Made by a program: the position numbers and the translations under genes
DNA from: Beverwykella pulmonaria
Lineage: Eukaryota > Ascomycota > Dothideomycetes > Pleosporales > Melanommataceae
DNA: 64,000 nucleotides
NCBI GenBank assembly: GCA_001599595.1
Contig: BCHH01000005.1
Coordinates: 2,248,678-2,312,677 of the forward strand
Direction of reading: 5' to 3'
Notes under the pieces: model-generated
Database searches by the model: none
Told to the model about the DNA's origin: nothing
Seen by the model: the letters and a program-made list of their open reading frames with translations, nothing else
Part shown: in pieces, positions 1 through 10,989 of the stretch
How positions within the stretch are numbered: the first letter of the stretch is position 1
How the letters are laid out: the number at the start of each line of letters is the position of its first letter

Positions 1-395
1 GTTTCCTCTTCCTTGGCGGGATCTCTTCTGTCACGTGCCTCGCTTACCTGCGCGAATCCTCGCTGTTCTTTTGCGCCCGCCTGCGCGCCGTGCTGTGCCT
101 GTTGACGGGGTTGGTTCCTCATCTGCAGCCCGCATCTGTGCTACTTCTTCGAACCGTAACACCACTCTTTAACCTCTTAACTAGCGCCTTCACACGTGAG
201 AAAGCGCTGTCTATACTTAACAAACAACTTACAAGGATAGGCGTTAACCCACAAGGATATTCTAGCCACAGCTTCCACAAAGGAGCTGCTCAAGAAGCCT
301 ACAACAACTACATAAGCAAGGAACAGATACAAGCCTTAGGTTAATAGTCCTCTAACGTTGTCTGCTAGTACTTCAAACGCAACCTAATAAGGCTA
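1..395 (+). pseudogene. Tyrosine recombinase of a Crypton/DIRS-like transposon, C-terminal remnant, RIP-mutated
   Basis: The open frame entering from the left edge reads as the C-terminal catalytic half of a fungal tyrosine recombinase. It has a GYSSHSF box followed by KGAAQEA, then QALG, where the conserved family pattern continues with an Arg-Trp pair, SSN and a Tyr nucleophile. In this copy the H-x-x-R arginine is a His (codon at 76-78 of the line starting 201, i.e. 276-278). The Arg-Trp pair is replaced by tandem stops TAA-TAG at 342-347. A further TAG at 366-368 stands just before the Tyr codon (369-371), and the frame then stays recognisable to about 395. Every lesion is explained by C-to-T or G-to-A change, as expected of RIP. 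The enzyme would have cut and joined transposon ends, but this copy cannot be active. Family placement (Crypton versus DIRS versus another YR element) is uncertain because the N-terminal part lies outside the window. Confidence 0.75.
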
Positions 396-546
396 TTTGC
401 CCTCTAGAAATAGTTCTAGACAGGCTAAACGCTTCCCCTACTTACTTGTCTTACTCCTAGGCCTAGTCCTATCTAGGCAGGAGCTCAACCTTAAAACTGC
501 TACAAACTGCACAACAACAAAACAATCTAGGGCGCAAGAATGGCTA

Positions 547-770
547 GGTGGCCAGCTCCTACTTAGAGTACTACGTACTACGTACTCTCTAATATCTGTA
601 GGCCCCTAAGTACCCTTAGAGGGTATCTTATCACTCACACGTGACTAGGCCATAAGAGTTCTTACACAAGACTCAACTACAGGAGCTGCCCCTGAGCTTA
701 CGCCCCCAAATCAAGCGTTACAAACAAGATAAACACCTACTTCCCTGATAATAATGCGTGAGAGATAGAT
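547..770 (+). repeat. Direct repeat copy 1 (224 bp, RIP-altered)
   Basis: This 224-bp segment matches 1033-1256 at a constant offset of 486 bp with no indels. I count 15 differences by eye. All are transitions, and in every one this copy has A or T where the other has G or C. Eleven fall at CpA/TpG dinucleotides and four turn CpG into CpA. It lies just downstream of the broken recombinase and carries a GTAC-rich near-palindrome (TACTACGTACTACGTA). It is probably a terminal or subterminal piece of the same element. Confidence 0.9.
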
Positions 771-1032
771 GTTGTTTCTATATCACGTGGTTGATGCCAA
801 GTCCTAACATGGGCCTTGGTGCCTTAGGGCAGAACTTCCTCGTCCTTCTCCTCCACCTTGTCCATCTCTCCTCAGCCATTATTAACAGCCTCATTGTACG
901 CTCAATAGGCTAATATGGCTCAATTTCTATCCCCACCCACCATCCCAACAAGTTCGACACGAACCCAAACCACTTGCGTTGTTTTTTGCATTTATTTTGA
1001 TTCTTTGCTTTTCTGTATATAGTCCGAAGCCG

Positions 1033-1256
1033 GGTGGCCAGCTCCCACTCAGAGTACTACGTACTACGTACTCTCCAATATCTGTAGGCCCCTGAGTACC
1101 CTTGGAGGGTATCTCATCGCTCGCACGTGACTGGGCCATGAGAGTTCTCACACGAGACTCAACTACGGGAGCTGCCCCTGAGCTTACGCCCCCAAATCAA
1201 GCGTTACAAACAAGATAAACACCTACTTCCCTGATGATGATGCGTGAGAGATAGAT
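1033..1256 (+). repeat. Direct repeat copy 2 (224 bp, less mutated)
   Basis: Partner of the repeat at 547-770. It retains the G/C state at all 15 differing sites, so it looks like the less mutated version. The unit holds no open frame that I recognise. The 262 bp between the two copies (771-1032) contain nothing identifiable. Confidence 0.9.
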
Positions 1257-2250
1257 TTAACATTTTGAAATGCAGCAACTTTCCTAGCAAATTGAGAGGA
1301 ATACGAAGGTGAGGAGACAAGAAGAAGTGAGTGATTGCTTGAGGAAAATGGATGTGGGTTTGCGCAGAGAATGGCAAATAAATACTGTCAGGAACGGGAG
1401 TCATTAGATCGTCATACCAAATGCATTCATAAGAATCATGCATCTAAATGCAATACCACAATCTCTCCACGTCTCTCCTACCCGCTTCTCTCCGTTGTCC
1501 CCTCTCCCCGTCCACTGCTCATCCCTCATAAATCTCATAATCCCTGACTCGTCCAATCATGGATTACAAGGATAAAGGTCGAGGACTGATCCGCGGAATA
1601 TATATACCAAACTTCTAGAAGCGAAAGAAAACCAAGCAACCAGGTACGCCCGAAATATGAGAATTTTTTTGTGAAAATGCCTAACTAGCTGCTTTGCGAG
1701 GGGGTATTATGCTCCTCCACGGCTACAACTCCTGGCCCCTCCCTCATCAAATGTAAAGATCCATACTTTTCTTCTATGCCGAAAGTCGTCGTAGATCGAT
1801 ATGAGTCAGCTTTATCGAGAGATCGCATTTAGAAAGTCTCCGAATCGCTGCTTCGGTAACTATCTAAGCTCTCTATATCTTGGTGATCTGTTTGACAGTC
1901 AGTATTAATTCATATTGACGTATCACCCTCCACACATTACACTACCAACGATGGGTCATCTCCTTACCTGACCGGCAAAAGACATAGATCTCCAACGGCC
2001 GATATCGAGGAATGGAACCGGGCAGAATGGGTTGATTACGTACCAGCGATCGGCTTTCTCCGAATGACAGTATCCGAATGCTCGAGCTGCACCTGTTGTC
2101 CACTCAATCCCCGCTGTCCGCTGGGGCTTCTGCTGCCCATCGGTCGCGGCCCAGTGATCTTGCGCTGTGGGGTATTGAGATTCTGGTTATTTGGGCGAGG
2201 AGATGGACTGGGAGAGTACTACATAAATTAGCAATGATCAAAGACACACT
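1257..2250. other. Intergenic, no gene seen
   Basis: Short frames only, with no splice-linked coding pattern on either strand. It lies 3' of the large minus-strand gene and should include its 3' UTR. Confidence 0.5.
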
Positions 2251-5200
2251 TCAACAAGATGAACTGAAACGTACATGATGTCCCGTATCTGTCTCAAGGC
2301 TATATCTAACCTCCTGAATGGGCGCGAGTGGCGTCAAGACACCCTGACCCGCGAAATCGCTGGGAGAGCTGTACATCTGCCTAGTTTGTCCATGGCCAGC
2401 AAGCGGCTGTGGTGGAATTAGTGGTCCGTCATCTCGGATCTTTGGAGGCCGGGGTGGAGCTGCCTGTTGCTCGGACGCAGAATGCTGGCTGTAACCACCA
2501 TCTGACGAGATTGGGGAGAGGTTCCCTGGGCCATGACTGGCACCACCACCGGACAGACGGTTGCGCGCAAGAGAAGGATTACTACCCCACTGATCGTAAT
2601 CAGGTGACCCAACTGATCCGGTGGGCTCGAAGATGTGCGCTTGATGCTCAAGATGGTTCTGATGACGACCAGTCGGGCCTGGTCGCGGCTGGGGGTGTTG
2701 TAGATTTAAAGAATTACGATGGGCTTGATATTTGGGGTCATCAAGAGCATATTGGTGGTCAAGCTCTTCGTCGGGGATAAGAGGAGAAGCAGAGCGAATT
2801 GAGCGCTGAGACCGAATTGACCTTTGTTCCTCTGCAAGCGATGTGTTAGAGCGTAGCCTATCATCCTGCTGAAGCTCGTATTGTCCATCGCCATAGTAGA
2901 CGATATTGACTTGCGAACCTGACCGAGACGCAGTAGAGAACGGCCTCTTTTCACCGGAGCCACTGTTACGAGGGAGGCTCTCGGGATTGGTCGAAGCGGT
3001 AGTCTTCGACCAGCGAGACATCTTGGGAATGCCAAAGATGGATGAGGAATTCGACTTGTGCTTGCGTTTGGGTGTGTTCTCTTGGCTCTGCGATTCTCGG
3101 AACTGTCTCGAGGGTTGAGGCGGAGTCGTCTGCGGAATGCTATTGTTGCGCCGGACCTCCTGTGTGGGAGTCGTCATTCGCTCGGTGTTCTCGTATTGTC
3201 CATCGTGCTCTGCATACTCCTCATCATCCTCTTCGACAGTGCTAATGCGATGTGCCTGATGCACATCGATCCCGGAGTGCAAATCCTGGATTCGTCGAGA
3301 AGAAGGATTTGACAAATAGCCGGACTGGTTCGGCGATGATGCAGTATTGGCACGACCTTCAGGTTCATATCCGGGATCCCCGCTAGCTCTTAGGTTCTCG
3401 TACGAGGTGAGGCTGTTTGAACGGTTGGTCTGTTGTTGGTCCAGCGACAACTGGTGTACTTGTTTTAGACCTTCCACCTCGCCAAGCAACTGCATCAGCA
3501 TCGCCTCAATCTTCTTGATGTCGCCATCACCCTTCAAACTCAAGCCCTTCAGTGCACGCTTGAAGACATTCTTCTTCTTCTGCTCCATATCGATGTCTTC
3601 GGAGGACGAGCGAGGGAATCGTGGTGATCCGAGAGGCTGAGGACGCGGACCGCCCAGAATTCGCTGTTCTGTAAGATCGGCTCTCTTATCGGTATTGTTC
3701 ATGATCATCGAGTCTTGCGTCCGAATGAACTGCTTCATCTCCTCAAACTGGTTGCGCATTTCAGCAGCGCTTCGAACCAATGTGACCAATATTTCGGTAT
3801 CACGAGCGTTGCGCTGAGCATCACGCACTGTCAAGTGATCCATGAGAGCCACAACGTCCTTCGACTGAATGCGATCAATACCCTTGCCAGTTGCCGAGTC
3901 ATAAAGTGGCGAAGACATGCCATGAGAGTTGCCACTGAAGTGTCGGGTATGCTTGCCGTTGGCAGAAAAGGGATCCGTACCGCCCTCGCCATCCTCATCG
4001 TACTCGCCAAAACCATCATCGTCAAGGAGTTTCGAGCGATTGCGGAACTCAGGCGTGATGCCTCCATGTTGGTTAGCAGACTGATAACCTTCATCTTTCC
4101 ACAAGGCCGGACTCCTTGACGGCGTACGATTTCCTTGCGCAAAATTGGGCTGCTGCTCGTATTGGTGCTCACCTTCATAGTCTTGGTCATAGTCATCTTC
4201 TTGGTGAGCATGATATTGTCCGTCGTGTGCAGCCGAGTCCTCGTTTCGCACACGGGCAGCAGCAGCTGCTGCAATAGCAGCTGCACCCACTCCGGCACCA
4301 AGGGCGACAGCCTTGCCATATGGATGGGTTGGGGTGTGCTCGCGTTCCTCTTGTCGACTCAGCAACTCTTCGGTCTGATCGTGGTATTCGCCACCAACAA
4401 GAGGGCCCTTGATGATGGAAGGGTTGGTTGTCACGTCAGACTCGTCATCCACACCAAATCCAATCTCTGGCATCATGTCTCCGTGATCAGGAAAGGCGCT
4501 TGCATGCATCTTAGGCTGTTCGTCAATGGACCGTGAGAGGCTTTGTCGCGGCGAGTTTGTTGCTTGTGCATGCCCTGCAAGTGTTTGGGCCTGGTTGCGG
4601 ATTGCCTCCCATCGTTCTTGACTAGGGTGATCATGCGGCTCGGTCTCATGCGATGAATCGTGCTGCTCATTGATGGGGCTGACTTGCGAAAATCTACCCT
4701 TATTGAGCGGAGAGGAAAGAACACTGATGTTGGATGGTTCGTGTAGGGAGGCAACTGCAGACTCGACAGCGATAGGCGTATGGACGAAGTTTGGATTTGA
4801 GCCAACGTGTCGAATGTCCTGGCTGATGGAGAGCTTATCCTCGCTATGTTCAAGATACGGTGACTCAGTAGTGTCGTCAGTGTAGTTCGTCATACGTCTG
4901 TAGTCAACATGCGGAGACCCTTGTTCACTGCTCTCCAGCTCTCGGCGATACATCTCATTCTGCTCATGATTCTTCTGGAAGAACTCGTCGATGTCTCTCG
5001 GGGTGTCCGGTTCACCTAAGATTTCTCGCCCATCTTCAAGCGTTACTCCTTGTGGCCGCCTCCGAGTACGAGCAGCCTTAGTACTAGGCGATGATTCGAA
5101 TGACTGAATTGAGAGGTTCGATGCCTGTCGTTGCGCTTTGCGTCCTGCCGAGGAAGCCGAAGCACCGCTGTGCACAGAGCGAAGATGGCGAGGTGATCCC

Positions 5201-7266
5201 GTCACCGTGATCTCCTCTTTTTCTTGCCTATAACTTGCCTCGCTTTGCACCGGACTGAGACCCCGTGTCGGTGTTTGTTCTGCGATTTCGTACTGGGAAG
5301 CCTGTGGCTCAGTGCTCTCCAGTGCGCGAGCTTTGGCGGCAGCGGCGGCGTCGAGACCCGCTGAAGATACCTCCTTGGTTCGTGAAGAATAGCTTCGATC
5401 GCTCTTCGGTGTTGCCAAGCCAACTTTATCAAGTGATTTGTTGCTATGGGTGGTCCCTAGACGTTGCTGGAAGCCAACTGGCGTTCGTGTAGGTGTGCGA
5501 GATGGTGATGCGAAACCACGATTCACTTCTCGAATTGGGGTTTCTAAGCCGGTGCCGGTACGACTGGATGACCTTGAGCTTGGCCGATCGCGAGTCTCGG
5601 TCTCGGCTGACAATATTGAATCCCGGGTCAATTCCGACCCTTGTAGTTCGCTTTGGAGGTGTGGAAGAGGAGGTACAGCCATATGCTTTGAACGGTAGTG
5701 CTCTTCCTCTACACTCTCAGAGATGCTTGCAGTCCGACTTCGGCTGCCGCGGCTGTGCTTCTTCCTCCTCTCTTTGCGATCCTCCTTGGATTCTCGAGAA
5801 TCGTGGTGCCTCAGAGCTGCTGCCGTAAGTCCAGCACCGGCGAGACCGACTGCAACTGCATCTCGCGTTGAATGTCGATCTTTATCCCTGCTCTTTTCGC
5901 TCTTCTTGCGATGAATTTTTTCTTCGTCACGTGTAGTGGACTCAGCAAAGCTTCGTTCTGAGGTTGAGCCTCGGCTTGACCGACGCTCTTTGCGGCTCGA
6001 ACTACCCGAAAGGACAGTTCCAGGATCATCACCGTTGCGGTTTAGGACAACCTTGGGCTTGTTGCCATGGATATGGGGCGCGCTCGAAGACTTGGAGACT
6101 CGTCGTCGGGAATGGTCACGAGAAGTCGTCGAGTCGACAGTCTCGTATGTGCTGTCGTGGGACATGTGCTGCTCGAATTTGCTCTGGTTACGGTTTGTTC
6201 GTTGTTCCACCTTTAAGGCGTCCAGTTCGGGAAGAATCAACCGCCTAATAGCATCTTCAACCGTTGCAAGCAATTTCGGATTATTGATTGAGGACGTTCC
6301 AGAAACACCTGACCGGACAGAATGAGTTTCCCCCGATCGTCGATTGGCATTCGAGGATAGGAGGCTGGATTCGGTTCCACTGATACCGCTCATTTCTTCG
6401 TCACGAGAACCCTTGCTCGTTCGTCGATGCGATTTGCGGCTTGGGGTGAGCTCCTCTCTACCTACTTTGGCTTCCCTGACTCTGGAGCTGCTGCTCTGAG
6501 TGGGCTTCTGCGCTAACCTCTCCATGACTTTCTGTGTGATGCGCTCTTTGCTTAAACTTCTACTCCTTCGGCGTGCTGGCGCCTTCAACGTGTCTTGTGT
6601 AACAGTCTCAACGGCCTCGTCCCTCTCCAAGCTGCGACTTCGACGACGCGGTGGGGGTTTGATGACAGGCGCTTCTTCAAGCATGCTATCCGGGGGCATA
6701 GAAGAGATGTCCGACATGGGTGGTATGTATCGCCCGCCGTTGCTAGAGAGATCGCTGTTGTTCTGCAGGACCTCAATGTCCACTGGTGGAAGGGACGAAA
6801 CGTTGGAGCCCTCCGAGTAGGAAGGGTCGGCCGTGTGCACGACCTCGTCGCGAGGTTTGCTGCCGAGGGAGATGCGGCGGATGTACGAAGGCTTGCGGGT
6901 GTTGCGGCTGGTCTGCGTGATTTGCAGGTGGTCGTTGCTGTGGGATTTGCTTCTTCGAGAGGAGGGAGTAACACGGACTCGAACGCTCGGGCGCGAGTGG
7001 ACCTTACCCTCGGTCTTACCGCCTTCGAAGTATTCTATCAATAGCGATGTCTGCGACGGGTATTTTTTGTGTATGGCTCCCTGCTTTTTGACAGTGTTTA
7101 TCGTGACGGGGGTGCCGTCTTCCGGAATGGAATAAGAGGTCTTATCGGTGCGCGTAGAGAGATCGGTCGCAACGTCGTCGCTGCGGTGTTGCTCGGGGTC
7201 GGAGCCGCTCAGAGTGGAAGGTTCAGTAGGTGCTGGGAGAGGGGGTCGTCGGGTGTCCAGGCCCAT
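2251..7266 (-). CDS. Large intrinsically disordered protein with a conserved coiled-coil segment (1671 aa), unknown function
   Basis: A single uninterrupted frame of 1671 codons starts at the ATG at 7266. I do not recognise a named family. Most of the protein is low-complexity and hydrophilic, rich in Ser, Arg, Glu, Asp and Gln, with many RRRSRS-like and KSxRD-like basic/serine stretches that suggest heavy phosphorylation. Two short Ala/Gly hydrophobic runs stand out, at about residues 470-490 (VAVGLAGAGLTAAAL) and 984-1005 (GAGVGAAAIAAAAAA). They are too isolated to call membrane anchors with confidence. Around residues 1130-1190 is a charged helical stretch (ALMDHLTVRDAQRNARD and onward) that looks like a coiled coil and is the least degenerate part. 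A second helical patch follows near 1240-1290. Such proteins are often cortical or septal scaffolds in filamentous fungi, but that is inference. Possible small introns near the C terminus cannot be excluded. Confidence 0.8.
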   Translation of the reverse strand: MGLDTRRPPLPAPTEPSTLSGSDPEQHRSDDVATDLSTRTDKTSYSIPEDGTPVTINTVKKQGAIHKKYPSQTSLLIEYFEGGKTEGKVHSRPSVRVRVTPSSRRSKSHSNDHLQITQTSRNTRKPSYIRRISLGSKPRDEVVHTADPSYSEGSNVSSLPPVDIEVLQNNSDLSSNGGRYIPPMSDISSMPPDSMLEEAPVIKPPPRRRSRSLERDEAVETVTQDTLKAPARRRSRSLSKERITQKVMERLAQKPTQSSSSRVREAKVGREELTPSRKSHRRTSKGSRDEEMSGISGTESSLLSSNANRRSGETHSVRSGVSGTSSINNPKLLATVEDAIRRLILPELDALKVEQRTNRNQSKFEQHMSHDSTYETVDSTTSRDHSRRRVSKSSSAPHIHGNKPKVVLNRNGDDPGTVLSGSSSRKERRSSRGSTSERSFAESTTRDEEKIHRKKSEKSRDKDRHSTRDAVAVGLAGAGLTAAALRHHDSRESKEDRKERRKKHSRGSRSRTASISESVEEEHYRSKHMAVPPLPHLQSELQGSELTRDSILSAETETRDRPSSRSSSRTGTGLETPIREVNRGFASPSRTPTRTPVGFQQRLGTTHSNKSLDKVGLATPKSDRSYSSRTKEVSSAGLDAAAAAKARALESTEPQASQYEIAEQTPTRGLSPVQSEASYRQEKEEITVTGSPRHLRSVHSGASASSAGRKAQRQASNLSIQSFESSPSTKAARTRRRPQGVTLEDGREILGEPDTPRDIDEFFQKNHEQNEMYRRELESSEQGSPHVDYRRMTNYTDDTTESPYLEHSEDKLSISQDIRHVGSNPNFVHTPIAVESAVASLHEPSNISVLSSPLNKGRFSQVSPINEQHDSSHETEPHDHPSQERWEAIRNQAQTLAGHAQATNSPRQSLSRSIDEQPKMHASAFPDHGDMMPEIGFGVDDESDVTTNPSIIKGPLVGGEYHDQTEELLSRQEEREHTPTHPYGKAVALGAGVGAAAIAAAAAARVRNEDSAAHDGQYHAHQEDDYDQDYEGEHQYEQQPNFAQGNRTPSRSPALWKDEGYQSANQHGGITPEFRNRSKLLDDDGFGEYDEDGEGGTDPFSANGKHTRHFSGNSHGMSSPLYDSATGKGIDRIQSKDVVALMDHLTVRDAQRNARDTEILVTLVRSAAEMRNQFEEMKQFIRTQDSMIMNNTDKRADLTEQRILGGPRPQPLGSPRFPRSSSEDIDMEQKKKNVFKRALKGLSLKGDGDIKKIEAMLMQLLGEVEGLKQVHQLSLDQQQTNRSNSLTSYENLRASGDPGYEPEGRANTASSPNQSGYLSNPSSRRIQDLHSGIDVHQAHRISTVEEDDEEYAEHDGQYENTERMTTPTQEVRRNNSIPQTTPPQPSRQFRESQSQENTPKRKHKSNSSSIFGIPKMSRWSKTTASTNPESLPRNSGSGEKRPFSTASRSGSQVNIVYYGDGQYELQQDDRLRSNTSLAEEQRSIRSQRSIRSASPLIPDEELDHQYALDDPKYQAHRNSLNLQHPQPRPGPTGRHQNHLEHQAHIFEPTGSVGSPDYDQWGSNPSLARNRLSGGGASHGPGNLSPISSDGGYSQHSASEQQAAPPRPPKIRDDGPLIPPQPLAGHGQTRQMYSSPSDFAGQGVLTPLAPIQEVRYSLETDTGHHVRFSSSC

Positions 7267-8958
7267 TGTGACTCGTGGCAGGCTCTACGAGGGTGCCTGG
7301 CTAGTAGGCGACATGGAGGCAATTGTAATTCCCGAGATCTTTGACAATTCGATGGGGACAGCGAGAGTATGCGCGACAGTCGGGCGCAGGGCAAGATGGC
7401 GCGGCTATCTCTCGTTTGCGCAACCAAAAAGTTGCAGCTATGACCTCGCCGCGGGCGCGCACTCCGATCGGGGTAGAAAATAGAAGACAATAAAGGGCGA
7501 TTAGCGCATCGTCAAACAATAAAATGTTGAGATGTCTTTCTTTCAGCGACGATACGTCGGGATGAGCTCCGAGTGCCTGTCTTGGGGGACGAGAGCTGAA
7601 GAGCGAGGTGTTGTTAGCGGGAGCCGAGCGGCGGCGGGGCAACACACTGCGAAGACGTACCACCAGCGTGGGCGACGGCCTGACCAGAGAGACGGCGCTC
7701 AGCGGGCTCAGTAGATGGTAGATAGCACAATGACGGAGAGCTTGGAGGTGAGGGCAAGGGCAAGGGCAAGGTGGAGAGGCGGGAGGCCGGGATGGGTCTC
7801 TGTTGTGGGAAGAAGATGATCCCGGTCTATTTGACAGCGGCGCTACCAGGCTAGTAAACGCGGCATCATTGGTGAGAGCCACACCTCACCCAGCAACAAG
7901 CACAATTCCGTCCATAAAGGGCTGGGACCAGTCCAATATACAACCGCCATCGCACTGCTCGAGTCCACATAACCGCTGGCCCACGCCTCTGAAGCTGCCA
8001 TTTTTCGCGGCCTCTCTGTCCAAACTCTCACAGCAGCGAGTGCAGTGCCGCACCCAACCACCCTCATTCTCCAAACCTGTTGCTCCGTCTGTGCGACAAG
8101 CCAAACGACCTTGTAACCGACGTGCATACATTCCACTCGAAGAGACCTGCCCTGCATTTGCATCCGCTCCGGTGGCTGGGAAACCACAGCTCTCACCGTC
8201 AACCTGTCAATAAGCCTCAACCAAAAAGCACACTTCCTCTTGTGGACCGCGTGGCCCGTCTTCCTCATCCTCTTCCCTCCCAGCCAGACTCGCCCAACAC
8301 AGTGAATCCTCTTCTCTTACACATGTCCTGCGCTCACCGCCCTCCCCATCTCCATTGCTAGCCTCAGCTCTTCGTTCGTGCAAGCTCCCAGTCGCTCCGG
8401 AAACCACGCACAGTTGCCGCACTTCTTGCACACCAGGCGCACAGACACCCGCAGTCTGCTTCGCCATCCACACCTGTCATTCGTCGCCGCAAAACTCAGC
8501 AGTGCCAACGCATCACCCACTCAAACCACCTTCCCGAAGGCTTTGCCCGAGCTGCAGCCTTATTGCGTCGGCCTTTGGTCGAATCGCCTGACGTTGTTGC
8601 TAAATCGTGAAAGCGAATTGATGAAGCTCACTGGCAGCTGGACGGCATTATCGCAATTGAGGAAGCTGAGTGGTGGGTGCCGCAGACGCAATGCAAAAGC
8701 TTGAATCTCAACGTCGATGTTTTTTTCACCGGTCTCGATTGCAACGTGTGTCGGTGGCAAACTCTTCCCGGCAATAGTCTTCTCGAATTTGACATCTCCG
8801 ACCGAACGAACACCACACACACAAGTCATTTCTTAGCAAGTACTACACACTGCCCGCTCAGACCCATACAATATACTAAGCTATGCCATGTGATATCTCG
8901 TGCCATCCGACATGACTTTTGACCTAAACGCCGGCCCCAAACCTAAGCCCTAAATATC
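7267..8958. other. Promoter/5' UTR region and intergenic space
   Basis: About 1.7 kb between two minus-strand genes. It contains purine/pyrimidine-biased tracts (GGGCAAG repeats near 7750 and C/T-rich stretches on the opposite strand) and GC-rich overlapping frames on both strands. None shows a family motif, conserved splice structure or a plausible protein composition. The part nearest 7267 should be the promoter of the large disordered protein. Confidence 0.4.
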
Positions 8959-10989
8959 TCAAGCCTGTCCTCGCTTAGGCTTGAACGGTCGGTTTCCTTG
9001 CCTCGGCTGGCTACCGTAGGCCCTCCGACCCTCCACCTTCTTATCCCGACTCAAACTCGCACCGAGGGAGATATCAATTCTTGGAGGAGCAGAAAAACCA
9101 AAACTCTTAGCCACTTTTACCAGGTCCAGCTTATGCACATCAAAAACCGACCGAAGTGAGTGGGAGGCATAGGCTTGTAAATATGACCGGTAGCCATCCT
9201 TTGCAGACTGTGAACAAGTCAATATGCGGTAAAAAAAATACGAAAAGAAGAGCAATACCTTGTTCAAGTAGTAATTTTTGCCAATCAACCCTTCAAGCTG
9301 GCTTTGGATATTGAGGATTTTGTTCGCAGGCAACTCAAACTCGACAAGGGGAACGCGCGCCTCCTTCAGCAGCTTCAAGAAGCCAACTTCCGATGGCAAC
9401 AGAAACATGAGCGACCGGCCCTTGCCGTTTGAGCCTCGAGCTGTTCGTCCGACTCGATGAATGTAGTCCCGGGGGTCATCCGGAGGGTCAAACTTGGACA
9501 GTTAGCATTGTTCCAGACAAGTCTGGGAGGATGTTCTACTTACCTGTATAACCCAGTCAACCTCAGGAATGTCGAGACCCCTGGCTGCTACATCTGTGCA
9601 AATGAGAGTTCCGGCTGTCGCGTTGCAGAATTCGAAGAAGCGGTTAGTACGGGCTTGTTGTTTCATTTTACCGTGGAGTTCGAGAACGGGTAAATCGATA
9701 TAGTTTAGTACTGTTAAAATCAGTGCATATTTCAGAAGATACGTATTTCAAAAAACTCACGTTCAGCGTAGAACTTCACACTATTGCATGACGAGAAAAA
9801 GACGATGATCTTTTTCTTCTGGTGCTTCTTCAGAAAAGAAAACAGTAGTCGAAATCGAATCTCTGAGTCGCACATGACGTAGCCTTGTTCAAGCCCCTCG
9901 ACCGTGCTGTGTTCCTTGGTGTGATCAACGTTGATGTATAACGGTCCAGGCCGGAGGGATATGCGAGCCAGATCTTCGACCTTTGTGGTTTGTGTGGCTG
10001 AGAATAGCATCGTCTGCCGTTCGTTGTTGGGCAAAATCTTGATGATAGATCTCATCTCGTCTTCGAATCCCACCTCCAAAATCCTGTCCGCCTCGTCAAT
10101 GATCAAAGACTTAAGGTTCTTGAAAACAAAGCCCTGAGTGTTGTGCAAGTGGTCGAGAAGACGACCGGGCGTAGCAATAAGCAGGTTCACGCCCTTTGCA
10201 AGCTTCTCTGCCTCTGCTCTCCGGTTCGCTCCTCCAATGCAAATTCCAAACGTTTGTGAGTGTTTCTCGAGGAGTTCGCGTGCGACGCCGAAAATCTGAA
10301 GAGCCAGTTCGCGAGTGGGGGAAACGACGATTACGCCTAGGAGCATGTAATTAGTATATGCGCAATCTCTCTATTCGATTGTGCGCACCTGTGCCATTCC
10401 GCGGCTTGAAGCGCATGGCTGATAGCATCTCTATCGCGGGGATCAAGAACGCTAGCGTTTTCCCAGAGCCCGTCTTCGCAGCACCCAAGACATCCTTCCC
10501 AGCCATCAACGGCGGTATAGCCCGGCGCTGAATCTCGGTCATAGTCTCGAACCCCATTTCTTTGATCGCCTCGTTCGTTCGGTCACTCAAGTTCAGTTCC
10601 GAGAACTTCGTTGGGTCGGCCACGGTCGGTATTGAGGTGCCTGAGGTGAGATCTGCGGCAGGCTTGACATTGTTACTTTCACTGTCTCGTTCGTCCTCGG
10701 ACTGCTGTGCTGTATCCACTTTGGCCGCCTTGGCTTTGCGAGCAATCTTCTTCAGCTCCTTGTTGAGCGCCTCCTCGTCCTCCTCGTCTTCTTCATCCTC
10801 GCTGGCTGGAAGTGGGATATCTGCGGCCTCTTTGAGGTCAGGCTCTGGTGTGTGAACCTTCTTCGACTTCTTGCGGGGCTTCACAGGCTCCGCCGCACCA
10901 TTGCTGGTTGGCTGCGCAACAGCTTCCACGCTATTTTTGCTTTTGTGCTTTCTCTTGCGCTTCTTAGAATCGATTTCGAGGCTGGCCAT
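8959..10989 (-). CDS. HAS1: ATP-dependent DEAD-box RNA helicase Has1 (DDX18 family)
   Basis: Has1 is a nucleolar DEAD-box helicase needed for 40S and 60S ribosomal subunit assembly. Five exons join in frame: 10989-10389, 10336-9761, 9710-9544, 9492-9259 and 9207-8959. The introns are 50-52 nt, and the product has 608 aa. The N-terminal 120 residues are a Lys/Glu-rich, nuclear-localisation-like region. Helicase motifs appear in order: Q motif region ([10 protein letters not shown]), motif [31 protein letters not shown] ([11 protein letters not shown]), SAT ([14 protein letters not shown]), then [22 protein letters not shown] and [11 protein letters not shown]. The C-terminal stretch ([25 protein letters not shown]) and basic GRR/KPKRG tail are typical of Has1/DDX18 and separate it from other DEAD-box proteins. 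Length and order match the family, and no key residue is missing. Confidence 0.97.

Noticed and set aside
7301..7882. Minus-strand frame of 193 codons upstream of the large disordered protein
   Set aside because: Pro/Ser/Arg composition reflects GC-rich C/T tracts. No motif, and it overlaps the expected promoter.
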